DNA of 38,383 bases from an uncultured Collinsella sp. (GCA_900762355.1 CAAFGE010000025.1:1-38383), one strand, 5' to 3'; shown: positions 1 to 7,897, counted from the stretch's first letter. Program-made: numbers and translations. Notes: generated from the letters alone by a model not told the origin.

Positions 1-49
1 ATTGTCTGCCGCCGCCTTTTATACTGGATTTTATAGATATGCGAGTCGT

Positions 50-1612
50 TTACTCCATACCCAGCAGCTCGCGCATCTGGGTTGCGTAGTTAGATGCCAT
101 GTTGCCGTAGACAATCTGCACGCCGCCGTTGACATGCACGATGCCACGCGCTTCGAGCTTTTCGGTAAACTCGGCGTCATCAACCACCTTGTCACAGTCA
201 TTGAGCTGGATGCGCAGACGGGTGAAGCAGGCCTCGACAGACTTAATATTGTTGTCGCCGCCCACTGCCTCAACGATGGCGGGAATGAGGTCGCTAATCA
301 CGGTCTTGGGAGCCTTTTCGGCCTCATCGTCGGACTCTTCCTCACGGCCGGGAGTCTTAAGGTCCTTCTTAAGAATGATGAACTTGAAGACGAAGTAGTA
401 CACCACGAAGTAGATGGGGCCGAGGAACAGGATAACCTGCCAGTTGGAGCCCTTGGCTGCACCCATAATGCCGTTAAAGATCAACGACAAGAGCGGGCCG
501 CCGAAGGACGCGGAGCCAGCCACGTTGAACTGCAGGATATAGGTCAGCGCATAGGCAAGACCAGCCATGAGAGCGTGGAACACGTAGAGGATGGGCGCGA
601 TAAACAGGAAGGAGTACTCGAGCGGCTCGGTAATGCCGGAGAGGATGCAAGGCACCACGATGGCAATCATGAGCGCTGCGGTCTTCTTCTTATTCTTGGG
701 AAGCGCCGTCTTGTAGAAGGCGAGCGCAGCGCCAGGCAGGCCGAACATGGCGAAGATAACCTTGCCGTTCATGACAAAACGGCTGACCTCGATGTTAAAC
801 GGCGTGCTGGGAGAGCCCAGGATCGCGTTGTAGATATTGATAGCGCCCTGAACAGTCTGGCCGTCGATGGTCTCGACGCCACCGAGCGACGTGAAGAAGA
901 ACGGCAAATAGACAAAGTGATGCAGGCCAAAAGGCAGGAGCATGCGCTCGCCGGCGCCGTAGACAAATGCACCAAAGGCACCCGTAGTCTTGATGAACTC
1001 GGACAGCGCACCGAGAGCGTTCTGAATAAACGGGAAAACAAAGGACATGACCAATGCGAGGATGCTGCATGAGAGCAGCGTCACCGCCGGGATAAAGCGC
1101 GTGCCGTTGAAAATGGAGAACACGGCAGGCAGCTCAATCTTGTAGTAACGGTTATGCAACCATGCGACGATTGCGCCCACCAGAAGACCGCCGATAACGC
1201 CAGTGTCGAGCGTGGTGATACCGAGGATCGTGCTCTGGCCCGTCGTAAGATTCGCGGGATCGATGACACCAGTCGCCGTAAGGAACGTGCCCATCACGGA
1301 GTTCATGCACATGTAGCCCAAAAAGCCACAAAGCGCCGCGGTAGCCTTCTCGGACTTGGCGAAGCCATAGGCGAGACAAATCGAGAAGATAACCGGGATG
1401 TTGTTCATAACGATGCTGGCAGCGGCCTTGAGAATCGAAAAGAAGATCGCAAAGCCCGGAGCAGCAAGCCAGGGAACAGCTGCCGTAAGGGTGGGGCTGG
1501 TAAAGGCATTGCCAAAGCCCTGAAGGATGCCGGCGATTGGCAGGATCAGGACAGGCGTCATGAGGACTTTGCCCAGACGCTGGAACTTTGCCAGCAGCTC
1601 ATCTTTGTTCAT
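50..1612 (-). CDS. glvC: PTS sugar transporter EIICB, glucose/maltose branch (alpha-glucoside type)
   Basis: Membrane permease of the PEP-dependent phosphotransferase system, which imports a sugar and phosphorylates it in the same step. Residues about 10-420 are the hydrophobic EIIC channel and carry the family motif GITEPLEYSF near 325-334. A charged linker (about 421-445) leads to a C-terminal EIIB domain in which Cys462, in ACFTRLR, is the phosphorylated cysteine. At 520 residues it is a normal EIICB length. The start ATG is preceded by AGAGGGG. It lies 82 bases downstream of a GH4 6-phospho-alpha-glucosidase and is read in the same direction, so an alpha-glucoside such as maltose is the likely substrate; this is inferred from the neighbour. 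No EIIA is present here, so a glucose-type EIIA encoded elsewhere must supply the phosphate. EIIC-EIIB identity is secure; substrate is moderate. Confidence 0.93.
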   Translation of the reverse strand: MNKDELLAKFQRLGKVLMTPVLILPIAGILQGFGNAFTSPTLTAAVPWLAAPGFAIFFSILKAAASIVMNNIPVIFSICLAYGFAKSEKATAALCGFLGYMCMNSVMGTFLTATGVIDPANLTTGQSTILGITTLDTGVIGGLLVGAIVAWLHNRYYKIELPAVFSIFNGTRFIPAVTLLSCSILALVMSFVFPFIQNALGALSEFIKTTGAFGAFVYGAGERMLLPFGLHHFVYLPFFFTSLGGVETIDGQTVQGAINIYNAILGSPSTPFNIEVSRFVMNGKVIFAMFGLPGAALAFYKTALPKNKKKTAALMIAIVVPCILSGITEPLEYSFLFIAPILYVFHALMAGLAYALTYILQFNVAGSASFGGPLLSLIFNGIMGAAKGSNWQVILFLGPIYFVVYYFVFKFIILKKDLKTPGREEESDDEAEKAPKTVISDLIPAIVEAVGGDNNIKSVEACFTRLRIQLNDCDKVVDDAEFTEKLEARGIVHVNGGVQIVYGNMASNYATQMRELLGME

Positions 1613-1634
1613 GGGATACCCCTCTTAAAGAAAC

Positions 1635-1665
1635 GGGGCGTGCAGTTCTACAACCCACACGCCCC
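1635..1665 (-). other. intercistronic hairpin between the GH4 gene and EIICB
   Basis: GGGGCGTG (1635-1642) pairs perfectly with CACGCCCC (1658-1665) around a 15-base loop. It sits between the GH4 stop codon and the ribosome binding site of the EIICB gene. There is no T-run after it on the transcribed strand, so it looks more like an mRNA-processing or stability hairpin than a terminator. It could lower expression of the permease relative to the hydrolase. Confidence 0.5.
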
Positions 1666-1694
1666 ATAACAGTTATCAAGCGCTATGGAACTAG

Positions 1695-3020
1695 CTACTT
1701 AAGCTCCGGCCAGTAATCCTTATTGGCCTCGATGAGCTTGTCGAGCACTTTGCGAGCCTTCTTTGCGTCACCGACCAGACGATTAAGCGTGAGTGCCTGC
1801 AGAGCCTTCTCGTAGGAACCCTCCATCCAAGCCTCAACAGTCAGGCGCTCATAGGCGTACTGGTTCTCCATAAGGCCGCGATAGAAGGTACCGATCTTGC
1901 CAACAGCATAGGGCTGCGGGCCATTGGCGCCCACGCTTGCCGCGACCTCGACCATGGCGTCATCGGGCATGCCCTCGATAATGCCGTTGTTGGGCACGAT
2001 GACAATGAAGGTCTTGTTGGTGTTGCGATAAATGGCCGAGGTGATTTCCACGATCATATCGCCATGAGCGTCGTTTTGCACAACCGAGGAGTTCTTTGCG
2101 GTGCCGACTTTGGCAACACGCTCGCACTCGGCGAACACGCGCTTTTCACGACCGTTGATAACCTCGTCGGAGCGAGTGTAGTCGGGGTCGAGGTGAGCGA
2201 CCTTGTACTCGGGATACAGATAGTACTGCAGATAAGTGTTGGGCAGATAGTCGGGGAAGTCCTCGAGCATGTCCTTGACCATGGCGTAGGTATCAAGCCA
2301 GGACTGGTCACGCTGCTCGGCATCGGCAGGAAGGAAGCCGTTCTTCTCCGTGTATTCCTTAATCTGCGGGACGAGGTCATGGCCCTCTTCATCGTAGATG
2401 TGCTTGAACCAACCGAAGTGATTGAGGCCGAAGTACACGGGCTCCGTCTTGCTCATATCGCGACCGAGCAGGCGACCGTAAGAGCGCATGAGGTTGACAG
2501 GCTGGTCGCAGATGTTGAGGACGCGATGCTCATCGGGCAGGACGCGCTCGAGACCATATGCCACAATAGCAGCCGGGTTGGTGTAGTTGATAATCCACGC
2601 CTCCGGGCTATGAGCGCGAACGTCGTTGACGATCTCAACCATGTCATGCATGGAGCGCATACCGTAAGCCATACCGCCAGGGCCCACCGTTTCCTGGCCG
2701 ATGATTCCCATATGCAGCGGAATCTTCTCGTCCTTGCTGCGCATCTCGTAGCCGCCGGTACGAATCTGGCAGAGCACAAAGTCAACGTCGGTGTATGCCT
2801 CGTCCTTATCGGTGGTGTAACCAAACTCCACACCGGGCTCCTCCTCGGCAAAGAGGATCTTGCCAAACTCGCCGATCGGACGCTGACGCTCGGCATCGAT
2901 GTCATAGAGCATCACGCGGTTCAGCGGCAGAATGTCCATGTGCTTGGTCAGGGCTTTAAGAATGCCAGGGCACCACGTGGAGCCGCCGCCAACGATCACA
3001 ATATTGAGCTTATCCTTCAT
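1695..3020 (-). CDS. glvA: GH4 family 6-phospho-alpha-glucosidase
   Basis: NAD- and metal-dependent glycoside hydrolase of family 4, which splits the phosphorylated disaccharide delivered by the PTS into glucose and glucose 6-phosphate. The N-terminal Rossmann segment IVIVGGGSTW (7-16) binds NAD. Cys171-Asp172 lie in ICDQP: family members acting on alpha-linked phospho-glucosides have C-D-x-P here, whereas beta-acting ones have C-N-x-P. His201 in GLNHFGW is the second metal ligand, and a cluster of tyrosines (263-269) lies where the catalytic base is expected. The length of 441 residues equals that of Bacillus GlvA. The start ATG has GGAGGGA upstream. Its partners are the EIICB downstream and a divergent RpiR-type regulator, the same three functions as in the glv/mal locus. 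Alternative substrates such as sucrose isomers are possible. Confidence 0.92.
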   Translation of the reverse strand: MKDKLNIVIVGGGSTWCPGILKALTKHMDILPLNRVMLYDIDAERQRPIGEFGKILFAEEEPGVEFGYTTDKDEAYTDVDFVLCQIRTGGYEMRSKDEKIPLHMGIIGQETVGPGGMAYGMRSMHDMVEIVNDVRAHSPEAWIINYTNPAAIVAYGLERVLPDEHRVLNICDQPVNLMRSYGRLLGRDMSKTEPVYFGLNHFGWFKHIYDEEGHDLVPQIKEYTEKNGFLPADAEQRDQSWLDTYAMVKDMLEDFPDYLPNTYLQYYLYPEYKVAHLDPDYTRSDEVINGREKRVFAECERVAKVGTAKNSSVVQNDAHGDMIVEITSAIYRNTNKTFIVIVPNNGIIEGMPDDAMVEVAASVGANGPQPYAVGKIGTFYRGLMENQYAYERLTVEAWMEGSYEKALQALTLNRLVGDAKKARKVLDKLIEANKDYWPELK

Positions 3021-3132
3021 GTTCCGTCCCTCCAGGGTTGGCTGATCGGTGTTCTCGAAGACCTTGGGCTCCGCGGTTGTCCTCGGCTTGCTTCGTTTCG
3101 ATTGATATTTTGCGACATAAGGTCATTTGCGA

Positions 3133-3163
3133 GTCCCCGTGTGGGCCAATGCGAAACGGGGAC
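3133..3163. repeat. inverted repeat in the glvA/rpiR intergenic region
   Basis: GTCCCCGT (3133-3140) and ACGGGGAC (3156-3163) are perfect inverted copies around a 15-base loop. The right part, TGCGAAACGGGGAC, resembles the TGCGACAAAGGGAC core of the palindromes found elsewhere in this window, so it may be a diverged member of that family. It could also be a regulatory hairpin in the leader of the GH4 transcript. Confidence 0.45.
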
Positions 3164-3180
3164 ACATGATTTCGCTCACG

Positions 3181-3215
3181 ACACAGATATGTGTAGGCAA
3201 ACACGCGCGTTTGCC
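3181..3215. promoter_or_regulatory. candidate RpiR operator: two adjacent palindromes
   Basis: Two palindromes are separated by a single base: ACACA-GATA-TGTGT (3181-3194) and GGCAAAC-ACGCGC-GTTTGCC (3196-3215). They lie roughly midway between the divergent GH4 gene and the RpiR-type regulator. RpiR-family proteins bind as dimers to palindromic sites near their own genes and those of their sugar operons, so these are the best operator candidates here. I could not fix the two promoters with confidence; a TATATA at 3284-3289 could be the -10 of the regulator. Confidence 0.45.
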
Positions 3216-3318
3216 CAGTTCATAGGCAATAGGCAATCTTGACCGATTACCGATTTCTCACCTGGCTACACAAAGCGGTACCATATATACGGCGAGGTGC
3301 GAGGGGCTGAAACATCTT

Positions 3319-4068
3319 ATGAAAGATCAAGAATCTTTTTATGATCATGTGCGAGCTGGCGAGAGCAAGCTCAACGATCTCGAAAGCGAGATCATGCGCT
3401 ACATCATCGAGCTGCGTGATGATATTGACGATGTCACGCTTAAGAGCGTTGCTGAACGGTTCTTCGTCGCTCCCAATACAATCGTCAGGCTTGCCCATAA
3501 GCTTGGCTTCTCGGGGTTTACGGAGCTCAAACAATCGTATTCCGCCTCGCTCGACCGCAATCGATTCACTATCGAGGCACTTCCTCTTGATACCCAGCTC
3601 GTACAGACCAAAGATCTGCTTAACGACCGGGTCATCGATTCGGTTGTGAGTCTTATCCAGGACGCCTCGCATATCGTGTTCTTCTGCTCGGGTTTTTCGA
3701 AGTACCCGTGCCTCGAAATGGCTGAAAAGCTCAAAATAATGGGCAAGAATACCGACACGCTCAGTGAACGCCACGTCATGAGGCATTACGCAGAACTGCT
3801 TGGCAAAAACGACCTGGTCTTCAGCGTTTCAGTCAGCGGTGAGACGCAGGTGTCTATTGACGCCACATCGATAGCCAAAACGCGCGGATGCAAGGTCGTC
3901 ACGCTCACCGGCTTTTCTCGAAATTCTCTCTCGAAACTAGCCGACTACCCTATCTACACCGTGCAAAAAGAAATCCGCTTGGGCAGCATGGACCTCGACA
4001 GTCGATTGATGTTCTATTACGTATTTGAGTTGATATTCGAGCGCTACTTCAAACTGGCCAAGAAATAA
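3319..4068 (+). CDS. MurR/RpiR family transcriptional regulator
   Basis: Sugar-phosphate-responsive DNA-binding regulator. Residues 1-75 form the RpiR-type helix-turn-helix (VAERFFVAPNTIVRLAHKLG), and about 100-235 form a SIS domain that senses a phosphosugar, with FFCSGFSKYP and SVSVSGET in its phosphate-binding parts. At 249 residues it is slightly shorter than the usual 280. The start ATG is preceded by GAGGGGC. It is divergent from the GH4/EIICB pair, which matches the role of GlvR in Bacillus; the inferred job is to switch that pair according to the level of phosphorylated alpha-glucoside. Whether it activates or represses cannot be read from the sequence. Confidence 0.9.
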   Translation: MKDQESFYDHVRAGESKLNDLESEIMRYIIELRDDIDDVTLKSVAERFFVAPNTIVRLAHKLGFSGFTELKQSYSASLDRNRFTIEALPLDTQLVQTKDLLNDRVIDSVVSLIQDASHIVFFCSGFSKYPCLEMAEKLKIMGKNTDTLSERHVMRHYAELLGKNDLVFSVSVSGETQVSIDATSIAKTRGCKVVTLTGFSRNSLSKLADYPIYTVQKEIRLGSMDLDSRLMFYYVFELIFERYFKLAKK

Positions 4069-4127
4069 AACTTGGCATGCGCCCGGCTTCGACTCTTTAG
4101 CAGCCCTCTATATGAAAGGAACCGCGC

Positions 4128-4574
4128 ATGCAACGTGTACTGTTTATCTGTTATGGAAATATCTGCCGCTCGACGATGGCTGAGTCGGTGTTTACCGAGC
4201 TCGTGCGCCGCGCCGGGCGCGAGGCGGAGTTTGTCATCGATTCCGCGGCGACCTCAACCGAGGAGATCGGCAACCCGCCGCACCATGGCACGGTCGCCAA
4301 GCTGCGCGAAGTCGGGATTCCCGTCGTCGCACATCGCGCACGTCAGGTGCGTCGCGCGGAGTATGGCGACTGGGATCACATTGTCTATATGGATGCCGAG
4401 AACGCCCGCGGCCTACGTCGCATCTTTGGCGACGACCCCGACGGCAAGATTACGCGCTTGCTCGATTGGACCGAGCGCCCCGGCGACGTAGCCGATCCCT
4501 GGTACACCGGCAACTTCGATGCCACCTACCGCGACGTGCTCGCCGGCTGCACCGCTATGCTCGAGCAGCTGTAG
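4128..4574 (+). CDS. low molecular weight protein-tyrosine phosphatase
   Basis: Cytoplasmic phosphatase acting on phosphotyrosine proteins. The N-terminal P-loop C-x5-R-S is visible as CYGNICRS, with nucleophile Cys8 and Arg14. The general-acid Asp123 lies in the DPWY motif near the C-terminus. The length of 148 residues is normal. The ATG follows AAAGGA at a good distance. It starts 59 bases after the RpiR-type regulator and might share its transcript, but there is no functional link I can name. Relatives either pair with bacterial tyrosine kinases of exopolysaccharide export or act as general phosphatases; no kinase is seen here. Arsenate reductase is an alternative for this fold, but the DPWY acid favours a phosphatase. 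Confidence 0.92.
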   Translation: MQRVLFICYGNICRSTMAESVFTELVRRAGREAEFVIDSAATSTEEIGNPPHHGTVAKLREVGIPVVAHRARQVRRAEYGDWDHIVYMDAENARGLRRIFGDDPDGKITRLLDWTERPGDVADPWYTGNFDATYRDVLAGCTAMLEQL

Positions 4575-4622
4575 GTTCGCGGACGCACGAACCTCGCGAG
4601 CCGCGTCATCGGCATACAAATC

Positions 4623-4686
4623 GAGCGTGGATTTTCTCCCACTTTGAGCATTCAAGTGCGCTCTAGACGGGAGAAAATCCACGCTC
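4623..4686. repeat. 18-bp perfect inverted repeat, TCCCACTTTGAGC family
   Basis: The 18 bases 4623-4640 and 4669-4686 are exact inverted copies (ends GAGCGTGG and CCACGCTC), with 28 bases between them and a nested CACTT/AAGTG pair inside. It lies between convergent genes and could act as a two-way terminator, although no T-run follows. The word TCCCACTTTGAGC also occurs in the tandem repeat near 38190, suggesting a dispersed family. Confidence 0.7.
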
Positions 4687-4703
4687 ATTATCTCGGATAG
4701 CGA

Positions 4704-4734
4704 ATGCGACAAAGGCACTATCCCTTTGTCGCAT
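4704..4734. repeat. TGCGACAAAGGG palindrome, copy 1
   Basis: ATGCGACAAAGG (4704-4715) and CCTTTGTCGCAT (4723-4734) pair perfectly around a 7-base loop. It is one of at least four obvious copies of the same palindrome in this window (the others at 6250, 15749 and 30161), with a related form at 27695. It is immediately downstream of the inverted repeat above, in the gap between convergent genes. Confidence 0.75.
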
Positions 4735-4746
4735 CGGGAACTGTCC

Positions 4747-6108
4747 CTAGACCGGCTTGACCTCCAGCTTTATCCCCTCGGCACAGGAGTCACCCAAAAC
4801 ATCCGAAAGGGCCCAGGTCGCATATAGCGGCAAATAAAGAACAGCTCCGCTGCGTTCAACGTTGCCTCTCGAGAAAACGATCCCGAGCCTTACGCCATAT
4901 TCGGCCGTATCAAGCACATGACCGAGCGCGGCGTGCGCGTGGTAATAGGAACCCGATTTAACCTCGATCGGAACAGCCGTTCCATCCGGTCCGTCGACCA
5001 CAAAGTCCACTTCGCCGCGCTTCTTTGTCTGATAGTAGTAAAGCTGGCGATTTTGGGCAGTCAGCTGCTGGGCCACCACGTTTTCGTAAATACCGCCCAG
5101 ATTGGGTTCCTTGCTATCAAGATACGCCGCCTGGGCGACGCCAACGGGGTAGCGCGCCATCAACATGCCCGTATCCGATTGGTATAGCTTGAACTGCGAT
5201 GGCCGTGCCGTCTTGAGCAGGGGCGACTTTGGCTCGGTTACGATATCCGCCTTGAGAGCAACGCCGGCATCGACAAGCCAGACAAAATCTCGCTGGTACT
5301 TGTCGTAATGCGCCTTGGGGTCAATGGAATTGAGCACGAAGCGTTTGTTTTCGCCCTCGAGCATAATAGGGAGCTGATCGTAAATGCTCTGCACCTGAAG
5401 GGCTCGCCCGCTTGCATACTTGGAGATATCCCGCCGGTACTGTTCGTTGAGCTCTGACTGTAGCTGACGAACAGAGGCAAGGTCGCCCCGCGTGTCAAGG
5501 AAACGCTGCACGACCTCTGGCATTCCACCGACAACGGTATAGGTCCTGAAGTTTGCCATCATCGCGTCGTGAATGTAATCAGGAATGGGCTTCTCGCTGA
5601 TACACGCGTCGCGTATCGTTTGGCGAGCTCCCTCGCTCACCCCGATCGCCCAGCAAAACTCCTCAAAATCCAGCGGGAACATCCTAAGCTCGTGAACATA
5701 TCCCACGGGATAGGACCTAACGACCTTGAACTGGGTCCCGAGCATTGACCCCGAAAACGCCCAGCGGCACCTCCCGTCCTCAACAAGGAACTTTGCCATC
5801 GTCATGATGTCGGGGGCCTCTTGGACCTCATCGATAAACACGAGCGTTTTGCCCGGTGCTATCGGCTTTCCCGAGAGAAGCGTCACCCTGCTGATGAAAT
5901 CGTCGGCATCCCGTGCCTCGAGAAGAGCATCCTTTGCCTGGCGATTTTCCATGAGGTTGAGTTCGATGTAGGTTGCATGGCTGGCTTTGCCAAATGCGCG
6001 AATCGAATAACTTTTGCCGATCTGGCGAGAACCCGTAATGAATAAGGCCTTTTGCTCGGCAGACTTCAGCCAACGCTCCAGCTCTGCCGCTATTTTCCTA
6101 CGCAGCAT
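4747..6108 (-). CDS. AAA ATPase with C-terminal DUF4143 domain
   Basis: Predicted cytoplasmic ATP-binding protein of the widespread AAA_14/DUF4143 type; its cellular role is not established. The N-terminal third has Walker A (GSRQIGKS, about 26-33) and Walker B (TLVFIDEVQ, about 88-96). The C-terminal part has EVDFVVDG followed by IEVKSG, the pattern of the PD-(D/E)xK-like fold of DUF4143. I chose the ATG at 6108 (MLRRK) because AGGGGAG precedes it at 6 bases; a TTG at 6132 is in frame but lacks a binding site. The protein is then 453 residues, normal for the family. Three spaced direct repeats lie just upstream and may control it. Relatives are often accessory genes found in many copies, and some have been proposed to act in defence or toxin-like systems; nothing here proves that. 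Confidence 0.88.
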   Translation of the reverse strand: MLRRKIAAELERWLKSAEQKALFITGSRQIGKSYSIRAFGKASHATYIELNLMENRQAKDALLEARDADDFISRVTLLSGKPIAPGKTLVFIDEVQEAPDIMTMAKFLVEDGRCRWAFSGSMLGTQFKVVRSYPVGYVHELRMFPLDFEEFCWAIGVSEGARQTIRDACISEKPIPDYIHDAMMANFRTYTVVGGMPEVVQRFLDTRGDLASVRQLQSELNEQYRRDISKYASGRALQVQSIYDQLPIMLEGENKRFVLNSIDPKAHYDKYQRDFVWLVDAGVALKADIVTEPKSPLLKTARPSQFKLYQSDTGMLMARYPVGVAQAAYLDSKEPNLGGIYENVVAQQLTAQNRQLYYYQTKKRGEVDFVVDGPDGTAVPIEVKSGSYYHAHAALGHVLDTAEYGVRLGIVFSRGNVERSGAVLYLPLYATWALSDVLGDSCAEGIKLEVKPV

Positions 6109-6126
6109 AGGCTCTCCCCTCAGTGT

Positions 6127-6215
6127 CATCAAATGAAATGCAAGGTTTATATGCTTGATTATCGATGAAATGCAGAGTTTTTAGAACCTAATATCGGATG
6201 AAATGCAGAGATTTA
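6127..6215. repeat. three direct repeats, 32-33 bp apart, upstream of the DUF4143 ATPase
   Basis: The core ATGAAATGCA occurs at 6133-6142, 6165-6174 and 6198-6207, that is at 32- and 33-base steps (about three helical turns). The match extends to roughly TATCGATGAAATGCAGAGTTT in the second and third copies; the first is more diverged. The array sits directly upstream of the ATPase gene (read leftward), where its promoter should be. It may be an operator array or a substrate for slipped-strand change in copy number. Three copies, with no cas genes, do not make a CRISPR. Confidence 0.7.
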
Positions 6216-6249
6216 GGATTATAGGCAAAAAAGAAGGGGCACCATCGGC

Positions 6250-6284
6250 GGATGCGACAAAGGGCCCGCCCCTTTGTCACATCC
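6250..6284. repeat. TGCGACAAAGGG palindrome, copy 2
   Basis: GGATGCGACAAAGGG (6250-6264) pairs with CCCTTTGTCACATCC (6270-6284) with a single mismatch and a 5-base loop. It ends three bases before the stop codon of the leftward TIGR04076-like gene, so it would form at the 3' end of that transcript. Confidence 0.7.
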
Positions 6285-6286
6285 GG

Positions 6287-6616
6287 CTATTCGTCGACGA
6301 TCTCGGCAAGCCAGACGTTCAACGTGTCGACCTCGGGGCAGCAGAACTTTGCCGTACCAGGCTCGTTGCCAGGTACGGTTCCGCCATAGCGCAGGATATC
6401 GATATAGGGAAAGCCCACATGGCAGGCCATGGCGCACATCTTGCCGCGGTCTCGGTCAAAGTCAAAGACGTCGCCCGGCTTGTGACCATGGTGGCAGCGG
6501 CACGCACCCAACTGGCCCACGCAGCTCACGCGGATACGCGGCCGCTTGCCACGCGGAGCGCCGAGCGGCTTGTTCTCGCCCGCAGGCTTGATGCCGCCCT
6601 CGCCAGCATTACTCAT
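6287..6616 (-). CDS. small Cys-rich protein of the TIGR04076 type
   Basis: Small soluble protein of unknown function, about 109 residues. The core (about 33-107) has spaced cysteines and histidines: CRCHHGHKPGD, MCAMACHVGFP and FCCPEVD, which match my recollection of the TIGR04076 family of anaerobes. A metal or redox role is a guess from the cysteines. The ATG at 6616 overlaps the stop codon of the kinase gene upstream in ATGAGTAA, so the two are translationally coupled; a TTG six bases earlier is in frame but has no better support. The first 25 residues are a low-complexity basic tail. Family call is moderate, existence of the gene is strong. Confidence 0.78.
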   Translation of the reverse strand: MSNAGEGGIKPAGENKPLGAPRGKRPRIRVSCVGQLGACRCHHGHKPGDVFDFDRDRGKMCAMACHVGFPYIDILRYGGTVPGNEPGTAKFCCPEVDTLNVWLAEIVDE

Positions 6617-7433
6617 GGTCAATCACATCCAGGCAGGCTTCGATGGGAAGGCCGGCCGACTTGTCCTCCTGGTCGGCATTGCGCTCGATAAGCTCAGCCA
6701 CCACACGCATGGCATCGGACGTCGCGCGCTGCAGACTCCAACCTGCCATAACGCGGCCGACGAGCACCGCCGAGAACGTGTCGCCCGTGCCCGGGAAATA
6801 GACCGGAATGAGCTCAAAGGGAATCATAAAGTACTCCCCCGCTACATGGTCGTAACCGATAACCGCGTTCGTGCCATTGACCACGGCGCTCGTAATGACC
6901 ACCGACTTGGCACCCAGCTCGCGCACGGCGTCCACAAGGGCGCGGCCCTCATCGGGCGTAATTTCCTCGGCAATAGGCCTATCGGCAAGCAGGCACGCCT
7001 CGGTATAGTTAGGCACCGCGTAGTCTGCGCACTCCAGAAGATGCCGCATAAGGCCAATCGTGGACTCGGGCACGCCCGCATAGAGCTTGCCGTTGTCGCC
7101 CATGATGGGGTCGACGAACACCTTGGTGCCCTTTTGCGCGCGGCGGTGGCAAAAGTCCGAGATGATGCGCGTCTCTTCCTCGGTCACGATAAAGCCGGTC
7201 GAGATGGCGTCGAACTCAAAGCCGAGCTCCTCCCAGATGGCAAGACTCTGACGCACGTACTCCGTGGTGTCGTGGATGTAGAACTTGGGGTAGTTGAGCG
7301 TGTCGGAAACGAGCGCCGTCGGCAGGTTATGGATACGGTAGCCCATGTGCGACAGCACCGGCAGCATGGCGGAAAGCGCGACCTTGCCGTAACCGCACAT
7401 ATCGTTAATCAGCAGCAGCTGAGTGTTCTTCAT
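6609..7433 (-). CDS. pyridoxal/pyridoxamine kinase (PfkB/ribokinase fold)
   Basis: Phosphorylates a B6 vitamer (pyridoxal, pyridoxamine or pyridoxine) with ATP in the salvage route to pyridoxal 5'-phosphate. Visible are the N-terminal INDMCGYGKVALSAMLP substrate segment, VFVDPIMGDNG, and the C-terminal PGTGDTFSAVL, whose Asp is the catalytic base in the GTGD anion hole. I place the start at the ATG at 7433 (MKNTQ), with AAGGGGG seven bases upstream, instead of at the in-frame codon at 7457; this gives 274 residues, normal for PdxY-like kinases. It is the first gene of a two-gene unit with the TIGR04076-like protein. Hydroxymethylpyrimidine kinase is a less likely alternative, as the N-terminal motif is of the pyridoxal kinase type. 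Confidence 0.9.
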   Translation of the reverse strand: MKNTQLLLINDMCGYGKVALSAMLPVLSHMGYRIHNLPTALVSDTLNYPKFYIHDTTEYVRQSLAIWEELGFEFDAISTGFIVTEEETRIISDFCHRRAQKGTKVFVDPIMGDNGKLYAGVPESTIGLMRHLLECADYAVPNYTEACLLADRPIAEEITPDEGRALVDAVRELGAKSVVITSAVVNGTNAVIGYDHVAGEYFMIPFELIPVYFPGTGDTFSAVLVGRVMAGWSLQRATSDAMRVVAELIERNADQEDKSAGLPIEACLDVIDHE

Positions 7434-7619
7434 GAGGGTCCCCCTTGTTTCGGGCACAGCGCAGCAGCGCCACAGTGCGACTAAGTGTAGCGCAGGAGGC
7501 GTTGTGGGCGGAGGCGAGCGGTACGAAGGGCAAATTGTTGCGGAAAGGTTTCGGAAATGGGGGCTGTTTGCTCCATAGCGGCCTAGTTGATGCTACTCAT
7601 ATAGCGCCATTTCAAAACT

Positions 7620-7759
7620 ATGCCTATTTACTACGTTTAACCGCCCGCCTCCAACCACAACGAATTTCTCTCCAACAAAACCGCAGGTAGATAGCTTGCG
7701 TTTTTTCAGAAACAGCTGTTGTGGTCAGCGATGCTGGATTCATCGTAGTAATTAGGCAT
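7620..7759. mobile_element. MITE-like element with terminal inverted repeats, copy A
   Basis: The ends ATGCCTATTTACTACG and CGTAGTAATTAGGCAT are near-perfect inverted copies of each other. Inside are the words CAACGAATTTC, AAAACCGCAGGTA and GCTTGCGT, which recur in the same order and at similar spacing in the element at 17018-17177. It is about 140 bases with no coding capacity, so it is best described as a non-autonomous, MITE-like or large hairpin repeat. No target-site duplication is evident to me. This copy has more mismatches between its ends than the copy at 17018. Confidence 0.65.
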
Positions 7760-7869
7760 GGTTTTTGGCAAGGCCGCTTCGAAAGGCATCATCGCAGCCC
7801 AAAACGATACCTTTTCCTTCGTCCCCAAGGGATCAGATTGCCGCTTAGGAGCGTTTGCAGCATCGAGCG

Positions 7870-7897
7870 GTTACGGCGTTTGGTAAAACGCCGTAAC
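7870..7897. other. 12-bp perfect stem-loop upstream of the marR promoter
   Basis: GTTACGGCGTTT (7870-7881) and AAACGCCGTAAC (7886-7897) form a perfect stem with a 4-base loop. It lies 18 bases before the -35 box of the marR operon. There is no T-run in either direction, so it could be an operator or a barrier to read-through instead of a simple terminator. Confidence 0.5.

Noticed and set aside
2064..3242. 392-codon plus-strand frame antisense to the GH4 gene
   Set aside because: The minus strand has the complete GH4 motifs and correct length; the plus frame has none.
6127..6215. CRISPR array
   Set aside because: Only three imperfect copies, spacers are not unique fixed-length units, and no cas genes are present.
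7445..7690. 81-codon ORF in the interval before marR
   Set aside because: Enters the terminal-inverted-repeat element, no ribosome binding site, no recognisable similarity.
7620..7759. tRNA or riboswitch
   Set aside because: No cloverleaf or CCA-type end and no riboswitch core that I recognise; the shared layout with 17018-17177 and inverted ends fit a repeat element better.
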